From Adenanthera pavonina (taxonomy: Eukaryota > Streptophyta > Magnoliopsida > Fabales > Fabaceae): a DNA stretch of 64,000 nucleotides. Shown here piece after piece: positions 10,474 to 23,219 of this stretch; positions within the stretch are counted from its first letter, which is position 1; every line of letters starts with the position of its first letter. The stretch is taken from positions 33,360,501-33,424,500 of the forward strand of contig JAIVEN010000008.1 of assembly GCA_026686845.1 (NCBI GenBank), written 5' to 3'. Under the pieces are notes generated by a model. It worked only from the letters and a program-made list of their open reading frames with translations, ran no database searches and was not told where the DNA came from. The translations under genes and the position numbers were made by a program.

Positions 10474-13400
10474 TCAGTGTCAAGAGAGACCAAGAAAATC
10501 TGAAGGAGCTAGAAGGAAAGGAAAAGCACCAGAGAAACTAATAAATTAACCATTTTTCTCGACCAAACAAACGGTGCCTGGCATGAAGATCATTTAAATA
10601 ATGATTATAATTATTCTAATTCGAAGGGGAAAAAGAACGTAGTGGTTGCGATGGCAGAATAGTTAATGCTGTTCAGCGTGTCCATTAGTTGACACTTGAG
10701 AGGGAAAATATCACAAAAATAAATTGGTCCAATAAGTAAAAAGACCATTCAAAATATAATTCATATCTCATTCATAATAGAAGGGAATCCGTATTAGAAT
10801 TTTATTATGAGTAATTTATAAGTTTTTTTCTTAGTGTAAATTTAAAACCTATCTCATCTAAATTTTCATATAATAAAAAAAATCAATTAGAGATTCATCC
10901 AGCAAATAATTAGTTTAAAAAGTTTTAAAATTGAAAGCTTTTAAGGAATAAAAATATTATTAGTACTTTTAAATTTATTATTATTTTAAAAAATTACAAT
11001 TTAATTTTTCGTGCTATAAATAATATTTTAAATTTATAACTTTAACAATGTAACAAATAACGTTAAAAAGAATTAATGACAATTTCATAAAACATAAAAA
11101 TAATAACAATTTTGATTCTATAAAAAATTTAAATATCTTATCATAGTTCTTTTTTTTCAAAAAGGTGTATATTGAAAATGTTTTGTTGGAAGAAATGGAA
11201 TCCATTTCAGTGACATCTAGATCTTAAAAAAATTAGTTTTCAACTATTAGTTAATAATATTGTTAGCACTCATCTAAAAAAATGAATTATTTTTTTAAGT
11301 TTTTAAGTGAAAAATGAGACACTAATTGGTTAACACTAACTTTGGAGATATCAATATATTATATTAGTATTTATTCAAATATCAAATAAAATTTATAACA
11401 AGTGCCAATTAACAAATGGTGAACAATATAGTTTAATTTTTTATATTTTATGTAAAATATGAAAAATGTCTAATTAATCCTTAAACTTCTAACAGTAACA
11501 ATGTGATGTTGTTACTAACAAATTTTTTTTATGAAAAGATGACTAACAATAGTTTTAATTTGTAAATATCGTGAAAATTTTGGACAGACTGCAAATGATA
11601 ATTTTAATAACTTTTGGTGTAACTTAAAATATTAGATTTCTTTAATCACATAAAATATTAATGAAATACATAGTATGGTAGAGTGAATAATTTATGACCC
11701 TCAATGATAATTTTCCTTTTTGGTTATAGTAGCAAGATTATGGCATGTCTAACAGACCTTTCCAATATTAATAGCAAAATTCAAATACACGCTTTTAAAA
11801 ATATGAATTATATTTACCAACTAAATTAATTTGTATTGGATATTTTTCCTTAAATATAAATCATTTATGAAATGTGTGACACTGTTTTATTTTCAGAATA
11901 TGAATTAATTAATTAATTAACAGCCTATCATAGCCTCTTTTGATGTTTAAAGATTTGAAATTGAAATTCATAAATGGGAAGATGCCTGTATATTAGCTGG
12001 CTTAGAATTTTAGCATTTGCTCACATCACATTCACAAATCCTCTCGCTCACATCACATGCACAGTTGCACACACTCGCACACAGACACAGGTGAAACCTT
12101 GACGTTGCAATCTAACCACATCATTGTTTTATTATTTATTTATTTATTTATGTTCTGGTCGAGCATCCTTCTTTCTTTATTGGAGTAACATGAAAGGTAA
12201 AAATATGTAAGATTATTATTTCAACTTAATTTTACTAATAATTAGAAAAATTACATCGATGGCCCAGATCCTATAAAAATTATGTTGAAAGATCTTAAAA
12301 TTTATAATATTCTCAAGGATCAAAAGTTATTGTTAAATTTTAGAAATTTATCATAAGATTTTTGAAAAAAGAATTTACTAATATTATTAAACTTTGAGAA
12401 ATTTACAATTAGATGTTTAAGGGGGAAGATTTTTTTCAAAAAAAAAAACAGATAGAAGGTCTTTGAAATTTGATTGCTTCTCATATCTTATCTTAAGATA
12501 ATTATACTTTTAAAGAATTTTTAAGTTAACAATAATATACTACATGTTTGGGTCCTTAGACGTTATTTTTCCTTACTAATAATTTCACTGAATCTGATTA
12601 AATGATTAACTTACCAATGCTTCATTCAAAGAGTTAAAGATTTTCCATAAAAAGGAAAAAAAGATTCAAAGAAATGGACTTTTAACCTTTTCAGGTTTCA
12701 GAGTTTACTTAAACACTCTGTTTCATAAGATTCTTTGGAAGCTTCTCATTCACCTTTCCTTTTCTTATAGTCATTTTCTCTTCTACTACTGAAGTAGCAA
12801 AACTTTTTTTTTTTTAAGAAAAAGTTGTACTTGTGTTTGACATGCATATTAAATATTTATATAAGATAGAAGATAATATTTTAAATATTATTATATCAAA
12901 AAGTCTGTGTGATGGGTCAATTTAATAGGAAAATGGCTAAATCATGATGAATGTCTTTCTTTCTTAATGTATATTATAATAATATTGAAGGAATATTACT
13001 TACTCACTGCTCGGCTGAAACAAAATTTTATTTTATATGTATATTTATACTGAGAATAATGTGTGTTGGTAATGATTGAGTATGCTTAAGAGGGAAGGAA
13101 GGTGTTGTGAATAAGAAAGAAATAATGGAATGCTTTTAGGGAAGCTGAATGTGGGGAACCAAATGTTGCTTTCTGGGGTAACTTTCTATCTGTTTATCAC
13201 TCATTGGAAGGATGGACGGTTGAGATGAAAATTGTGCGATCTTATGAATTGTAATTTTGTAATTGGATGAATGAAAATTGATTCTTACTAAGAACGCGAT
13301 TAGTCGGTCATGTAATGTAAATGTTGGTGAAAAGTCTTGATTGCCCTCGCTTTCATTTGTTGCCATCCACTATCCATCACCATCCTTTAGGACCTTTAAC

Positions 13401-14939
13401 GACTGCCACCATCCTCCGTTGGCAACCAAACCATAGCTGCCCACTAGCCACTGCACCACCGTCCCCAATTGCCAACCCTTCATCACCTGCCATTGCCGGT
13501 TCTCCTTTATGTGCCGCCACTTATCAATGAAGGCATTTTGGTCTTTTTCATCTTTTTTATTTAAGTTAAAAATAAACATAAATTACCAAACTACCAATAT
13601 GTTACATTATATTTCACTCTTTTCCTTTACATAAGCTGCAAAAAGCTAAACCAGCCCTAAATCCATCTTTCTAAGTCTTAATCTCTCGTAACATGTATTT
13701 TCTCCGGTTCTATATTAAGGTTTTTTATTCTACTTCTGAATATAAGATCTTTTACAATATACGAGATAATATTTATTATACATTTTAAAAAAATATCCTT
13801 ATTTAATATATGCAAAGAGAAAGAGAAAGGGATTAAATAATGGTAGTTTTGAAAAAATATTAAAATTTTTAGAGAAATCAAGATAATTAATTAGTTTTAA
13901 TTTTAATTTTTAATCCGTGTGATTCAATTAAAATGATCTTATATTAAATATATAATGAAGTATATCAATACTCTGTGTTCCCTTTCCTCATTTATGGCCA
14001 GAAAGAAAGTTTGTTTTATTTGGTATGCATTAAATAGAATTGAAAAAGAAAGGATACAGATGAAAAATAAAAAACAAAAACAAAATTGTGAGACTCAGTT
14101 ATCCAATTGGCTCATCGCTGGACCACAACCCACCGCAAAACAATATCTTCATATTTCTTTAATATAATAATAATAATAAATGGAAAGCAAGTAGGCTGTC
14201 CACTATCGGATCAGCATCTTTTGTTCCGTCTCCTTCTTAAATCTTTTTTTCATATTAACAGTAGTTTTCTGTTTTTACTTAATCAGAACCTATATATTTT
14301 TCCATTAATAAGAGTGGGGGATTTTTTTTATGTGGCAAATATATTCTATCACATGGTGTACTGATTAATTAATCCGCTTAATTCGGGAACTGTTCTGAAG
14401 AAAATATATTCATAAGAAAAATTAACATTTTTTAAGTTAAATTTTATAATACACATTTTATCAGCTCAAATGATGAGATTTAAATTTAGTAGCAAATTTT
14501 ATAAAATTTTGATAATTTTTTCAATACCATATAATATCCTATCGTCATTTTGTGTAATAACTAATTCCAATTGATTTAGCTCCAAATTGGGAGAAACTCT
14601 TCTAAAAACATTTTTTACATTTACACATTCTTAAACTCGAGATGTTATACTTAAATTATCCTAATCTCTTCCATTAGAACTAACATCTATTGATAAATTT
14701 AGTGATAATTTTGATGATTACAAATAATTATAATTCTTTATTTCAAATTTTATAAAAATATGGGTCATGAGATGTGATTTTTCCAATTGCAAAATTACTT
14801 ACAACATTGACGTGAGCGCCCAACAAACATTGTCTTGGTGCACTTTATTCCCTAATCATTTGTTTCTGTCTGAAATTCTCACCCTCCAGCGGGCTCCACC
14901 ATCAACTTGGGCTTTTTTTAAAAAAAAAATCTTCCGCAT
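10474..14939. other. Gene-poor intergenic DNA
   Basis: AT-rich DNA without a recognisable gene. A short less AT-rich island at about 13330-13520 has Pro/Ala/Ser-coding frames on both strands but no homology I recognise. At about 13695-13955 there is a degraded Stowaway-like stretch containing gatcttatattaaa. The region includes the TBL upstream region. Confidence 0.5.
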
Positions 14940-15005
14940 TCACAAATCCAGTATTTTTTTTTTGCTTAACTGTTTTTTTTGCTAATCACTCACAAATCCA
15001 GTATT
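14940..15005 (-). mobile_element. Tail-only micro-insertion
   Basis: Direct repeats tcacaaatccagtatt (14940-14955 and 14990-15005, 16 bp identical) flank 34 nt that start with a T8 run and hold a second T8 run. Read on the minus strand, each A-run follows AGC. Confidence 0.6.
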
Positions 15006-17374
15006 GCTCTGGTATCTTTGTCCATTTTTGTCACTATTAGTTTTTTTTACGATTTTACTCTTTAATAATAATAAAAAAATAAAAGTATTAGAGAGTACTA
15101 TATAATTAATAAGATATTATTATAAAATACAATCACGTTTTGTTAATTCTTATACTATTTATTAGCTTTTTTTAATCTATGAGTATAACTCTAAAGTGTC
15201 AATTATTTAAAAAGAGTGGTAAAATTTCGTTAAAAAACTTATAGGTGGAGTAAATTTGCAAATTTAATAAAATTTACTAATCTTTTAACAATATAGCAAA
15301 AATATTACCTCTGCTTACAAAAAATACATTTTCATAAAATTTTAATTTAACTTGTTCTGATTTGATTAAAAAAGTATAATAAATATAGAAACTTAAGGAC
15401 CTGAATACATTATATAAATAGAATCTTCTTGATTAATAAAAAGAATATGGCATGGCTTATAGGATATATGAATCTTCTGGATTTGGTGGGTCTGAATTTC
15501 TGAGAAGTGGGTCGCAAAAGGAAGAAAAGAGAGTTTTTATAAATTAAACAAACAAAAGATATAAAAAATAAAGGGGAAAAAAAAAACCACAGCTTCACAG
15601 AAAATTAAAACTACCAAATTCAAAAGATGGAGGCAGTTAGTATTTTTTGGTAGTTAGATAAGAGTAAATGATTCTCACAAAAAGGAACATTCCACCCAAT
15701 GGGCCTGGTCCATTTCATTTAATATCTAGGCTCAATGTGCCCAGTCTTTTCAAGTTTGAAGTATTTCAGACATGTTGACCCAAAAAAAAAACACTGCAGA
15801 CAAAAAACAAAACAAAACATTTGACAAAAAAGAAAAAAAACGAAACGAAGAAGTTTTGAATAGAAATAAAACTAGAAATGGGTCTCATACATGCCGTTTG
15901 AAGGAAGTCATATTATTTATAACTAATCAATAATGTAATTTCTTATAAATATATATTAGTATGTATTAATATATTCATATTTTTTTCTGCCAATTTAACA
16001 TGTTAATATGTTAATATATCATGCCATATACTATAACTTAAAATTTTAAACTAGATTTGATTATGAGTTGAAACTTTGATTTTTCCCAAAAAAAAATTGA
16101 GTCCAAAAAAATTGACAAAAAATGAATCCATAAAAAGACTTTTTTTTTATTTATTTTCCATCCTTACACTTTTTATAAAAACTTTTTCATTAGATGTTCG
16201 ATTAGAACCGCTAAATATGTTTTTGATGAGATATTATAGTATTGATGGTAGCTATTCCAAAGTTTTAATCATCCCTATTAATTAATTTCTTTATTTTTGT
16301 TCCAGAATTAATTTCATTTTAGTTATAAATAATCTAATATAAGCATATTATTGTTTTGGGCTCACACAGTGATATCTACTAGCCCTGCAAGCAAATTTTT
16401 TTTTACCAACTATTCATTCAGTCCCAGCAGAATTTGTTTTTCACATGTGTTGGCCCAGGCTTGGACCTTAAATATTGAAAAAAACTTGGGCTGAAGCTTA
16501 GGCCCACCCAATCGGATATTTTAAGACCTTGTGATTCTTTTTTGGTAATTTAAAGCCTGTGATTCTCCTTTAAATTATGTGACACAGATCATAAATCATA
16601 ATACTACATTTTCCCCTATCAAACTAGAGCCATCAAATTTTTTTAAAAAAAATTGATTTCCTAAAACAAAAAAAGATAAGAAAAGAAAAGAAAAGCAAAG
16701 CAATGGTACACTAAAGTAGCAGTTTCTTTGGATCGAGTTTTTATATAATATATTGATATATTGATGACTGAGAGATCTTAATACTACATTAACACTAAAT
16801 TCAACTCAAACATTTTAGTAAAGGTCACAAATAATTTTATTGATACTAAAATTATTTTGCCAGACAAAATTAAAATGCAAAACATGAAAAGGGCATAATT
16901 TCATAGCTTTGAACAATAAACATAAATTGAAATTTTGCCAATTACAATTGGATTATATCATATTGACAGAAATTTTCCTGTGATCCTTGCAACAAGTTTA
17001 AACCATAAAAATTACGACGTCAATGATTGACTACAGATGCAACATAACAAACCCTAGAACTAACCAAGGACTATATTACAAAGTTCTTCCCATTAAAGAT
17101 TCAAGATGCAAAATCTTTCAGTGCCCCAAAATCAATATCGCCTAAAACTACTAATGTGAAATCAATAAAGAAAAAAAATCAAAAATATTCTTTTTATATA
17201 TGCAAGTCGTGAACACAAATATAGTAATAAGAAAAATTTCCAGTAATCTTGTAAAAATTCCTACTTGAATCTGTGGTCTGATCCCAAATAATTTTTTGCA
17301 ATTCTGAAAAAGAACGGAGCATGGTTCTCGTTCTTGAACCTGCAATAGGAAACATATTATAGTGGACACTTTGA
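15006..17374. other. Gene-poor intergenic DNA
   Basis: AT-rich spacer downstream of the EDR4-like gene. No exon, RNA gene or ordered repeat is seen. At about 16522-16566 an imperfect duplication (cttgtgattct / cctgtgattct) around a T-run may be one more micro-insertion. Confidence 0.45.
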
Positions 17375-20300
17375 TTAAGAAGCTGCTCTGGGTAGCTTCA
17401 TGCCAAATCCACGCTTCATTTTCACCACTCTGCAGTAAAACATTGAGGCTTAGGAAATTATCATACCAATTCAAGGTTCTTCAAGATAAGAAGTGAACAA
17501 GTGTAAGGTAATAATACTGAAAACTGGAGAAAACACAGCAATCAAGATATGATAAGATGTATGGTAGAGTTGCTCACAAAAACATGACTAAGTAATTCGT
17601 TCAGATATCATGGTATAGGGATCCCATTAGAACTTCAAAGTTAAACGTGTTCGGGCAAGTATTATTAGGATGGGTGAACTCTCATCTTCTTTCTTAGCTC
17701 CCAGGCAATGAAAAGAAAAAAAAATCTATTGGGCCATTGAATTGATTGGAAGAATTCTTAGATCGACCGAACCAATGAATAGACATACAAACCCCATGTC
17801 ACAGATGAGTCTACCGACAAATGTGGGAGACATGCTTACATGTAAATTCAAGATTGTCTTGGCCAACATAAAAATATCTCAGTTATTATAGGGTGAACCA
17901 TGTAATGCTAATGTGTTGCCAAATCAGATATGATTGAAAATTTTAGAAGATGATCATCTGCAAACACTAAACATATTAGTTTATTGACAGAATAAACCTA
18001 ATATGATAAAGACCTGACTGACACTGTTCATTCCACAGGACAACCCCAAAAACGAATGACAAATGAAAGACATTAGACATGCATTGTTCATTTCCACCTA
18101 GGAGCCCATTACGCCAAGTCAAAGATGGAACTAACTTGAGTTGTTACGAATAAGTCAACAGCATTCTACTATGTCAAGTTAATAAGACAAACACAAGCGA
18201 GTTAAAATAAAAGCAGAATCAATTACTGAAGAAAAAAAGTACTCATCAGAAACTCTGCACTTACGTTGGTGCAAGTTCGCCGAGGCATTCTAACTCTTCA
18301 CCTGTGTCTTCATCCAGGACACTGCCAGAAATTTCAATGATATAGGATTTGTCTCTGTCAGTGGGAAGTCCTCTGCCAGCAAGCAAGTCCAAATCTTTTT
18401 GATGAAGTTCCCTCCCATTCACAAAAACACCAGTAGTTCCACCGGCACAATTTTCTGGCATGGGATCACTGAACTCTTCTATATGCGGCTGCAAGAGAAA
18501 TCAACCAATTCAGCAACATTGATTGGATTATAAACTGAATGTTAGATAGCATGTGCTGGAGTAATAGAACTTACAGGTATTATTCCAAGGCAAGGCCCAC
18601 CCATAACCCCCCAAAAACCAGCCCGAAAATCATACCTAACAAAAATGAAGGTAGATCCATTACTAAATTGTATAAGCAATCAATATAAAACTGTAAATTT
18701 GCTACAAGAAAAGTTGGGGTACAAGTCATCTAAACGGTAGTTCCTTACATATCTATAATCCAACCGTAGAAAATTAAATATTATTTTGCCTATGAACAGT
18801 TGCGGATGAAAGGAGATTAGCTGAATCCACTAGGTACAATAATCTGGAAAAGTTCCACAAACTGAAAATCTAAGCAGTCTTAGGTCCATAAAAAAGCACA
18901 GAATCCATTTTCAAAACCTGAACTGAGTTTGACACTAGTTATAGGACATTATTTTCATTACAGAGCTTGACTATATCTAAATAAGACTTGGCACCATGTG
19001 CAAATAAAACATTGCAGCAGATTATAAAGCATACTAACCAGTAGTTTCCAGGTCGAATTGGTCCAGCTAGCTTTTCAGCCTTCCTAATGACAGAATTTGG
19101 TATGGATTGCCCATTTATAGTAACACTACTTTTCTCTCGCTCGTCATGAGATCTGGAGAAATCTTGGAAGCTTTTCTTGATGATGCTTGAAATGAATGAT
19201 TCACCTCCTTTGTTAGATCTAGATTGATCATGTTTTTGGCTTACATCACCAGATTCCTCAGAGACTCCGGTGTTAGAATAATCATGGACATCCATCTCAG
19301 TTGCAAGTACCACCTCTTTCAAAGAATTTTGTTGTGATGTAATATTGTCTACTTCAGCTTTCTCTTGCTCTGTGCGACTACTTTGATTGCCTTTCTCAAA
19401 CTGAGTTACTGCGTGATTATTGTTAGAACAATCAAAATAATCCCTCAGAGGTGAACCAGCAAGTGGTGAAGACAAAATGTGTATAGTTGGCTGCTGAGTG
19501 GAATGAGTCCCCTCACATGGAGCAATTATAACTTCGGGACTATTTTTGCCTTCGGAAGTATTGAGAGATAAAGAATGAAAACTAGTCTCCTGAGACTTGC
19601 TAGAGCTCAAGCTCGGGTCAGCAGCCAGCAAAACAGGTTCCTTATCTACTGAGTCAAAATCATAACCAGAATAATCATCAGATGAGAAGTTAGCACCATT
19701 ACTCTTAACATGATCATGGGAATGTGATTCACAGCTATTCCCAAACTCATTAGTGCTATCATCAACACTTGCAGTAGTTCCCTTGATTACTGAATGAGGA
19801 GAAACAAGTAGTTTCTTGTTGATCACAGAAAGGCTGATTTCTGAGGAACACGCCCCACATCGCACATTCTGCTGACGACTTTTCATCATAACCAACGTTG
19901 TTTTAGGCAACTGCAGTAGTTCAAAACAATTAAAACATGTGATGAAAGGGGAACCGCCAGCTATAGGATGGCAATGATGACTGCCACCAGCTAACATCAC
20001 TTTCTGCAAACGACTTCGGACAAATTCAGCCATCTCAGAGTTGTATTCACCAGGCCATCTTGAATGTGATTGTCTTTCACGAAAAATTATGGGGTGAGTG
20101 GTGCCTCTAAAATTATGAGCATGTGGACCATATGCCCCTGGGATCTCATAATGATATAAACTATGATCATTTGGTGCAGCAATATCAGGGAATCTGCTAT
20201 TAATGAGTGCCGTAGGCGGTACTGGCTTTGGAACTCTTCGTTTGTTCTCATAGCAACTGAAACAGGAGCAAGAAGGGGGGTGAAGCATTGCATTACGTGC

Positions 20301-21919
20301 ATAAGGTTCACATGAATAAGGATTAGTATCAACAAAACGTCGGGGATAGTATGGACGGAATGGTTGTTGTGGGATCTGATGAGGAAACTGATGTGGACCT
20401 CTCCTATGAATTTGGGATGTAAAAGGATCCCCATATGCAGGAATGGAATTTGGATTATGCATTGAAGGATGAAAGTTAGGCATACCCATTTGATGACTAT
20501 TTGAATAAGCAAATGGTTCATGATGATAGCTGAAATTAGAGGAACCAACTGAATGATTATCAGGACCAAAAAACTGCCTTGAAGTCCCGTTCAACCCTGA
20601 TAATCTGTCTGGCAACCAAGCATTAGAGGAGTCACCATATGGATCTGGAGGAACCATCCTCCCATCAACATGAACCTTTTGTTTTGGGTTGTTCACCGTG
20701 TCAGAAGACTGACTGAGCTGATTCCTTAACTCATCCAGTTTCCTTATAAGCTCTGCTCGTTCTTGCTCAAGGTTCTGAACCTTGTTTGCACTATCCACAT
20801 CCCTATGATCCCTCCTTGGTTCCCCATGATTATAAGAAACACCAGAATAGCTACTTGAAGTCCCTCCATTTGGATGGTTTGAAGTAGAAAACCTCACACC
20901 TTCAATATCAGCTTGTGGCTTTCTCCAAAGCTCAGCTCTCTCCCCGTTTTGCCAATTAGACATTCTCCCAAAGAATTTGGATCCTTTATCAGAATTGATT
21001 TGAGAGTTTGGCCCGTCTTGTTTGCTTCCTACTTGTTTAACCACTTTGTCTCTGCTTCTGCTGACACAAATACCATTCACAAAAACCCCTGTCCCATTAG
21101 TATCAACGGAATGATCCAATAAACTATGATGTCCATTATCTTCCTGCTCGAAATTCCTTATATTATTACACCTTGAGGAGCCACTATTTGATTTAGCTTT
21201 AATGTCAGAAGGATCACTTGAATCAACCACTCTTTTGTCCAACAATTTTTCAGATTTAGCAAAATCTTCTCCAATGTTCCCCTTGTCTGACTTCTCCAAC
21301 ATGCTTCCGCTTCCATAGCCTTCATATTTTGCTGCAAATGAAAGTGATGGAAACTAAAATAAGAGACCATAATCAGCCCATTCCTATTCTTTTTCTATGA
21401 ACCATATGATTATGATGTTTGACTGCAAGTGAGTCACCCTCCATTTATCAATTAACAAGACATAAGCACCCAAAGAGGAGGTCAAAACAGATGGACTGGC
21501 TTCCTAATAATGAAATCTAGAGATACACAGTAGATTTGTTTGCCCCCTTATTTGTGCGTTATAATAAAACAGTCTGATCCTATTTGAATCCATACTAGCA
21601 AAATTTCCTAAGACAAAACAACACAAAACACGATGTTCAGAGTTGCTAGCATCCTTAAGCAAACACACTATCAAGGGTACCAAGAAAAGACGGTCATCCT
21701 AGCTTCAGTGTGAGAGGCCCTTGAGATGGCAAAACCAGATGATACCCTACACGCACCATTAAAGGTAAGAAGGGTATGGAAAAAGAGGAATGTGAAAAGG
21801 ATACCTCGAAGAACAGCGCTGCAACCTCCACACTGATAAACAGAGTAATCAGAGAGTTCAGGAAGTAGATTTTCACACTTCGGGCACCGAACTAACCGCA
21901 CCTCTGAAGATTCCGCCAT
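17375..21919 (-). CDS. EDR4: EDR4-like protein (Enhanced Disease Resistance 4), zinc-ribbon family
   Basis: Five exons on the minus strand: 21919-21805, 21331-19039, 18635-18575, 18488-18265 and 17429-17375, all with GT-AG borders and consistent phase, giving 915 residues. The N-terminus has a zinc ribbon with Cys12, Cys15, Cys30 and Cys33 (CPKCENLLPELSDYSVYQCGGC region). A short coiled coil lies near 222-248, then a long Ser/Asn/His/Pro-rich low-complexity part. The DUF3133-type zinc ribbon is near 493-542 (AGGSPFITCFNCFELLQLP, then RCGACSSEIS). The C-terminal conserved block contains YDFRAGFWGVMGGPCLG and FVNGRELHQKDLDLLAGRGL. In Arabidopsis, EDR4 is a negative regulator of powdery-mildew resistance and works with EDR1 and clathrin-dependent trafficking at the plasma membrane. 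The gene looks intact. Its last intron carries a 5S rRNA relic on the opposite strand, and a (GAGGAA)n run lies just upstream of the start codon. Confidence 0.93.
17604..17682 (+). pseudogene. 5S rRNA-like relic inside the EDR4 intron
   Basis: The + strand reads GGATCCCATTAGAACTTCAA, then AGTTAAACGTGTTCGGGCAA, then TTAGGATGGGTGAACTC. This follows the plant 5S rRNA order and spacing, including the internal Pol III promoter parts (A box around AAGTTAAACGTG, C box around GGATGGGTGAACT). It has many transitions and the 3' end of the rRNA is lost, so it is not a working gene. It is antisense to EDR4. It may be a decayed 5S copy or the remains of a Cassandra-type TRIM retroelement, whose LTRs carry 5S sequence. 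Confidence 0.75.
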
Positions 21920-22790
21920 GGTGAGAGACTGAGAGTCACAACAAGCTTAAGCAACCACTGTGGCTACAATGAAGAGGAAGAGGAAGAGGAAGAGGAAGAG
22001 GAAGAAGCTCCGATAGTATTTTGCATTGAACTTTCAAGTACACGAGAAATGAGAAGACAATATGGTGTTTTTCCTCTTCCCAAAGTGCAGGCTTGGCTTC
22101 TTGGAAACAAAAACGTTAGCGGGGAGATGTTAATGGAGCTTTCGTTCAGAAAAGAAGCAGATCGAGGGAGAGAAACAGAGGTGGAGAGAGGTTGTCACCC
22201 ACTAGCACTTTTTCGCTTTTTCTTTTTGTCGTTGCTTCTTTTCTTCGGAGTTTTTTATGGGAGGGAGAATCCAACCACCGAAACAGAGGGGACAAATTTT
22301 CCCTGAGAATCCTAGAATCTTGTGAAATTATGTGGACTCTGAAAATCGATTGCACCAGAATTACTTAAACATCCCAACTTCATAGGTGACCTGTGTTGGG
22401 CTTTGAAAAGAAACAAGTATGAACGAGAGAGAGAGAGAGAAGTAAACACCAAACAGAAGAAAAGAAAGTGAGAGCGGTTGGTTTTCCAAGGGTGTTGGAT
22501 GCTTGTGTCTGTAATGGTATTGCCAAGAAGAAGAACCAAATTATAAAGCGACGTCCTTACGAGGGTTTCCTCATTCGGAGAACTGGCAGTAATCTCTGAA
22601 CTCCGTAACAGAAGACTCGGAATGGAAGGTGAAAAAGGGCTTCTTGGCCATTTCAAATATACTCCCCATCCGTTCATGGGAAAAAGACGTATTAGGACGA
22701 CAAATATACACCACACGGTAGTTCTAATTTTCTCAACCTCTCAAAAGGACATGCCTTCTTGATAAGAAAAAGCTGTGAAGGCAAAAGTAT
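21920..22790. other. EDR4 upstream region
   Basis: Probable leader and promoter of the EDR4-like gene, read leftwards. It includes a (GAGGAA)n hexamer run at 21971-22005 and a (GA)n run at 22422-22440, which would be CT-rich in the transcript. No separate gene is supported; open frames here are low-complexity. Confidence 0.45.
21971..22005. repeat. (GAGGAA)n microsatellite in the EDR4 leader
   Basis: Nearly six perfect hexamer units immediately upstream of the start codon. On the transcript strand this is a (CTTCCT)n pyrimidine tract, common in plant 5' leaders. Confidence 0.8.
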
Positions 22791-23219
22791 TTCTAGAATT
22801 AAAATATAGATAATTTGTTTCTTCCCATTTTTTTCTTTTCTAATTATTCACATTCAATTTTGAGTTTAATGGTGAGTTTTTTTGCTATATTAAAATTTCT
22901 AAGATAAATCAACCAAATTTTTAAGTAAGAAACTTCTGATTCATATTTTTATAATAGTTTTTTTATTTTTTAAAATAAAAAAATTTATTTGATAAGTTTA
23001 TTTTTTATAAAATAGTCTGAAAAATAAAAAATAAAAGAATAAAATTCAAAATATTTTCTAAACATCCACATTATTAATAGTAAAATTATAAATTTTGAAT
23101 AACTCATTTAACATTTACTAGATATAATTTTGATATCAATTATTTAAACAGATTTTTTATTTTTTTATTCCAAAACTTATTCTAAAAAATAATTTTATAA
23201 AACTGTTTTGATAATATAA

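Noticed and set aside
13321..13579. Overlapping frames on both strands in a less AT-rich island
   Set aside because: Composition alone opens the frames. The sequence is Pro/Ala/Ser or Trp/Gly rich with no known homology.
22146..22716. Several frames upstream of EDR4
   Set aside because: Low-complexity leader and promoter DNA with (GA)n; nothing resembles a protein family.
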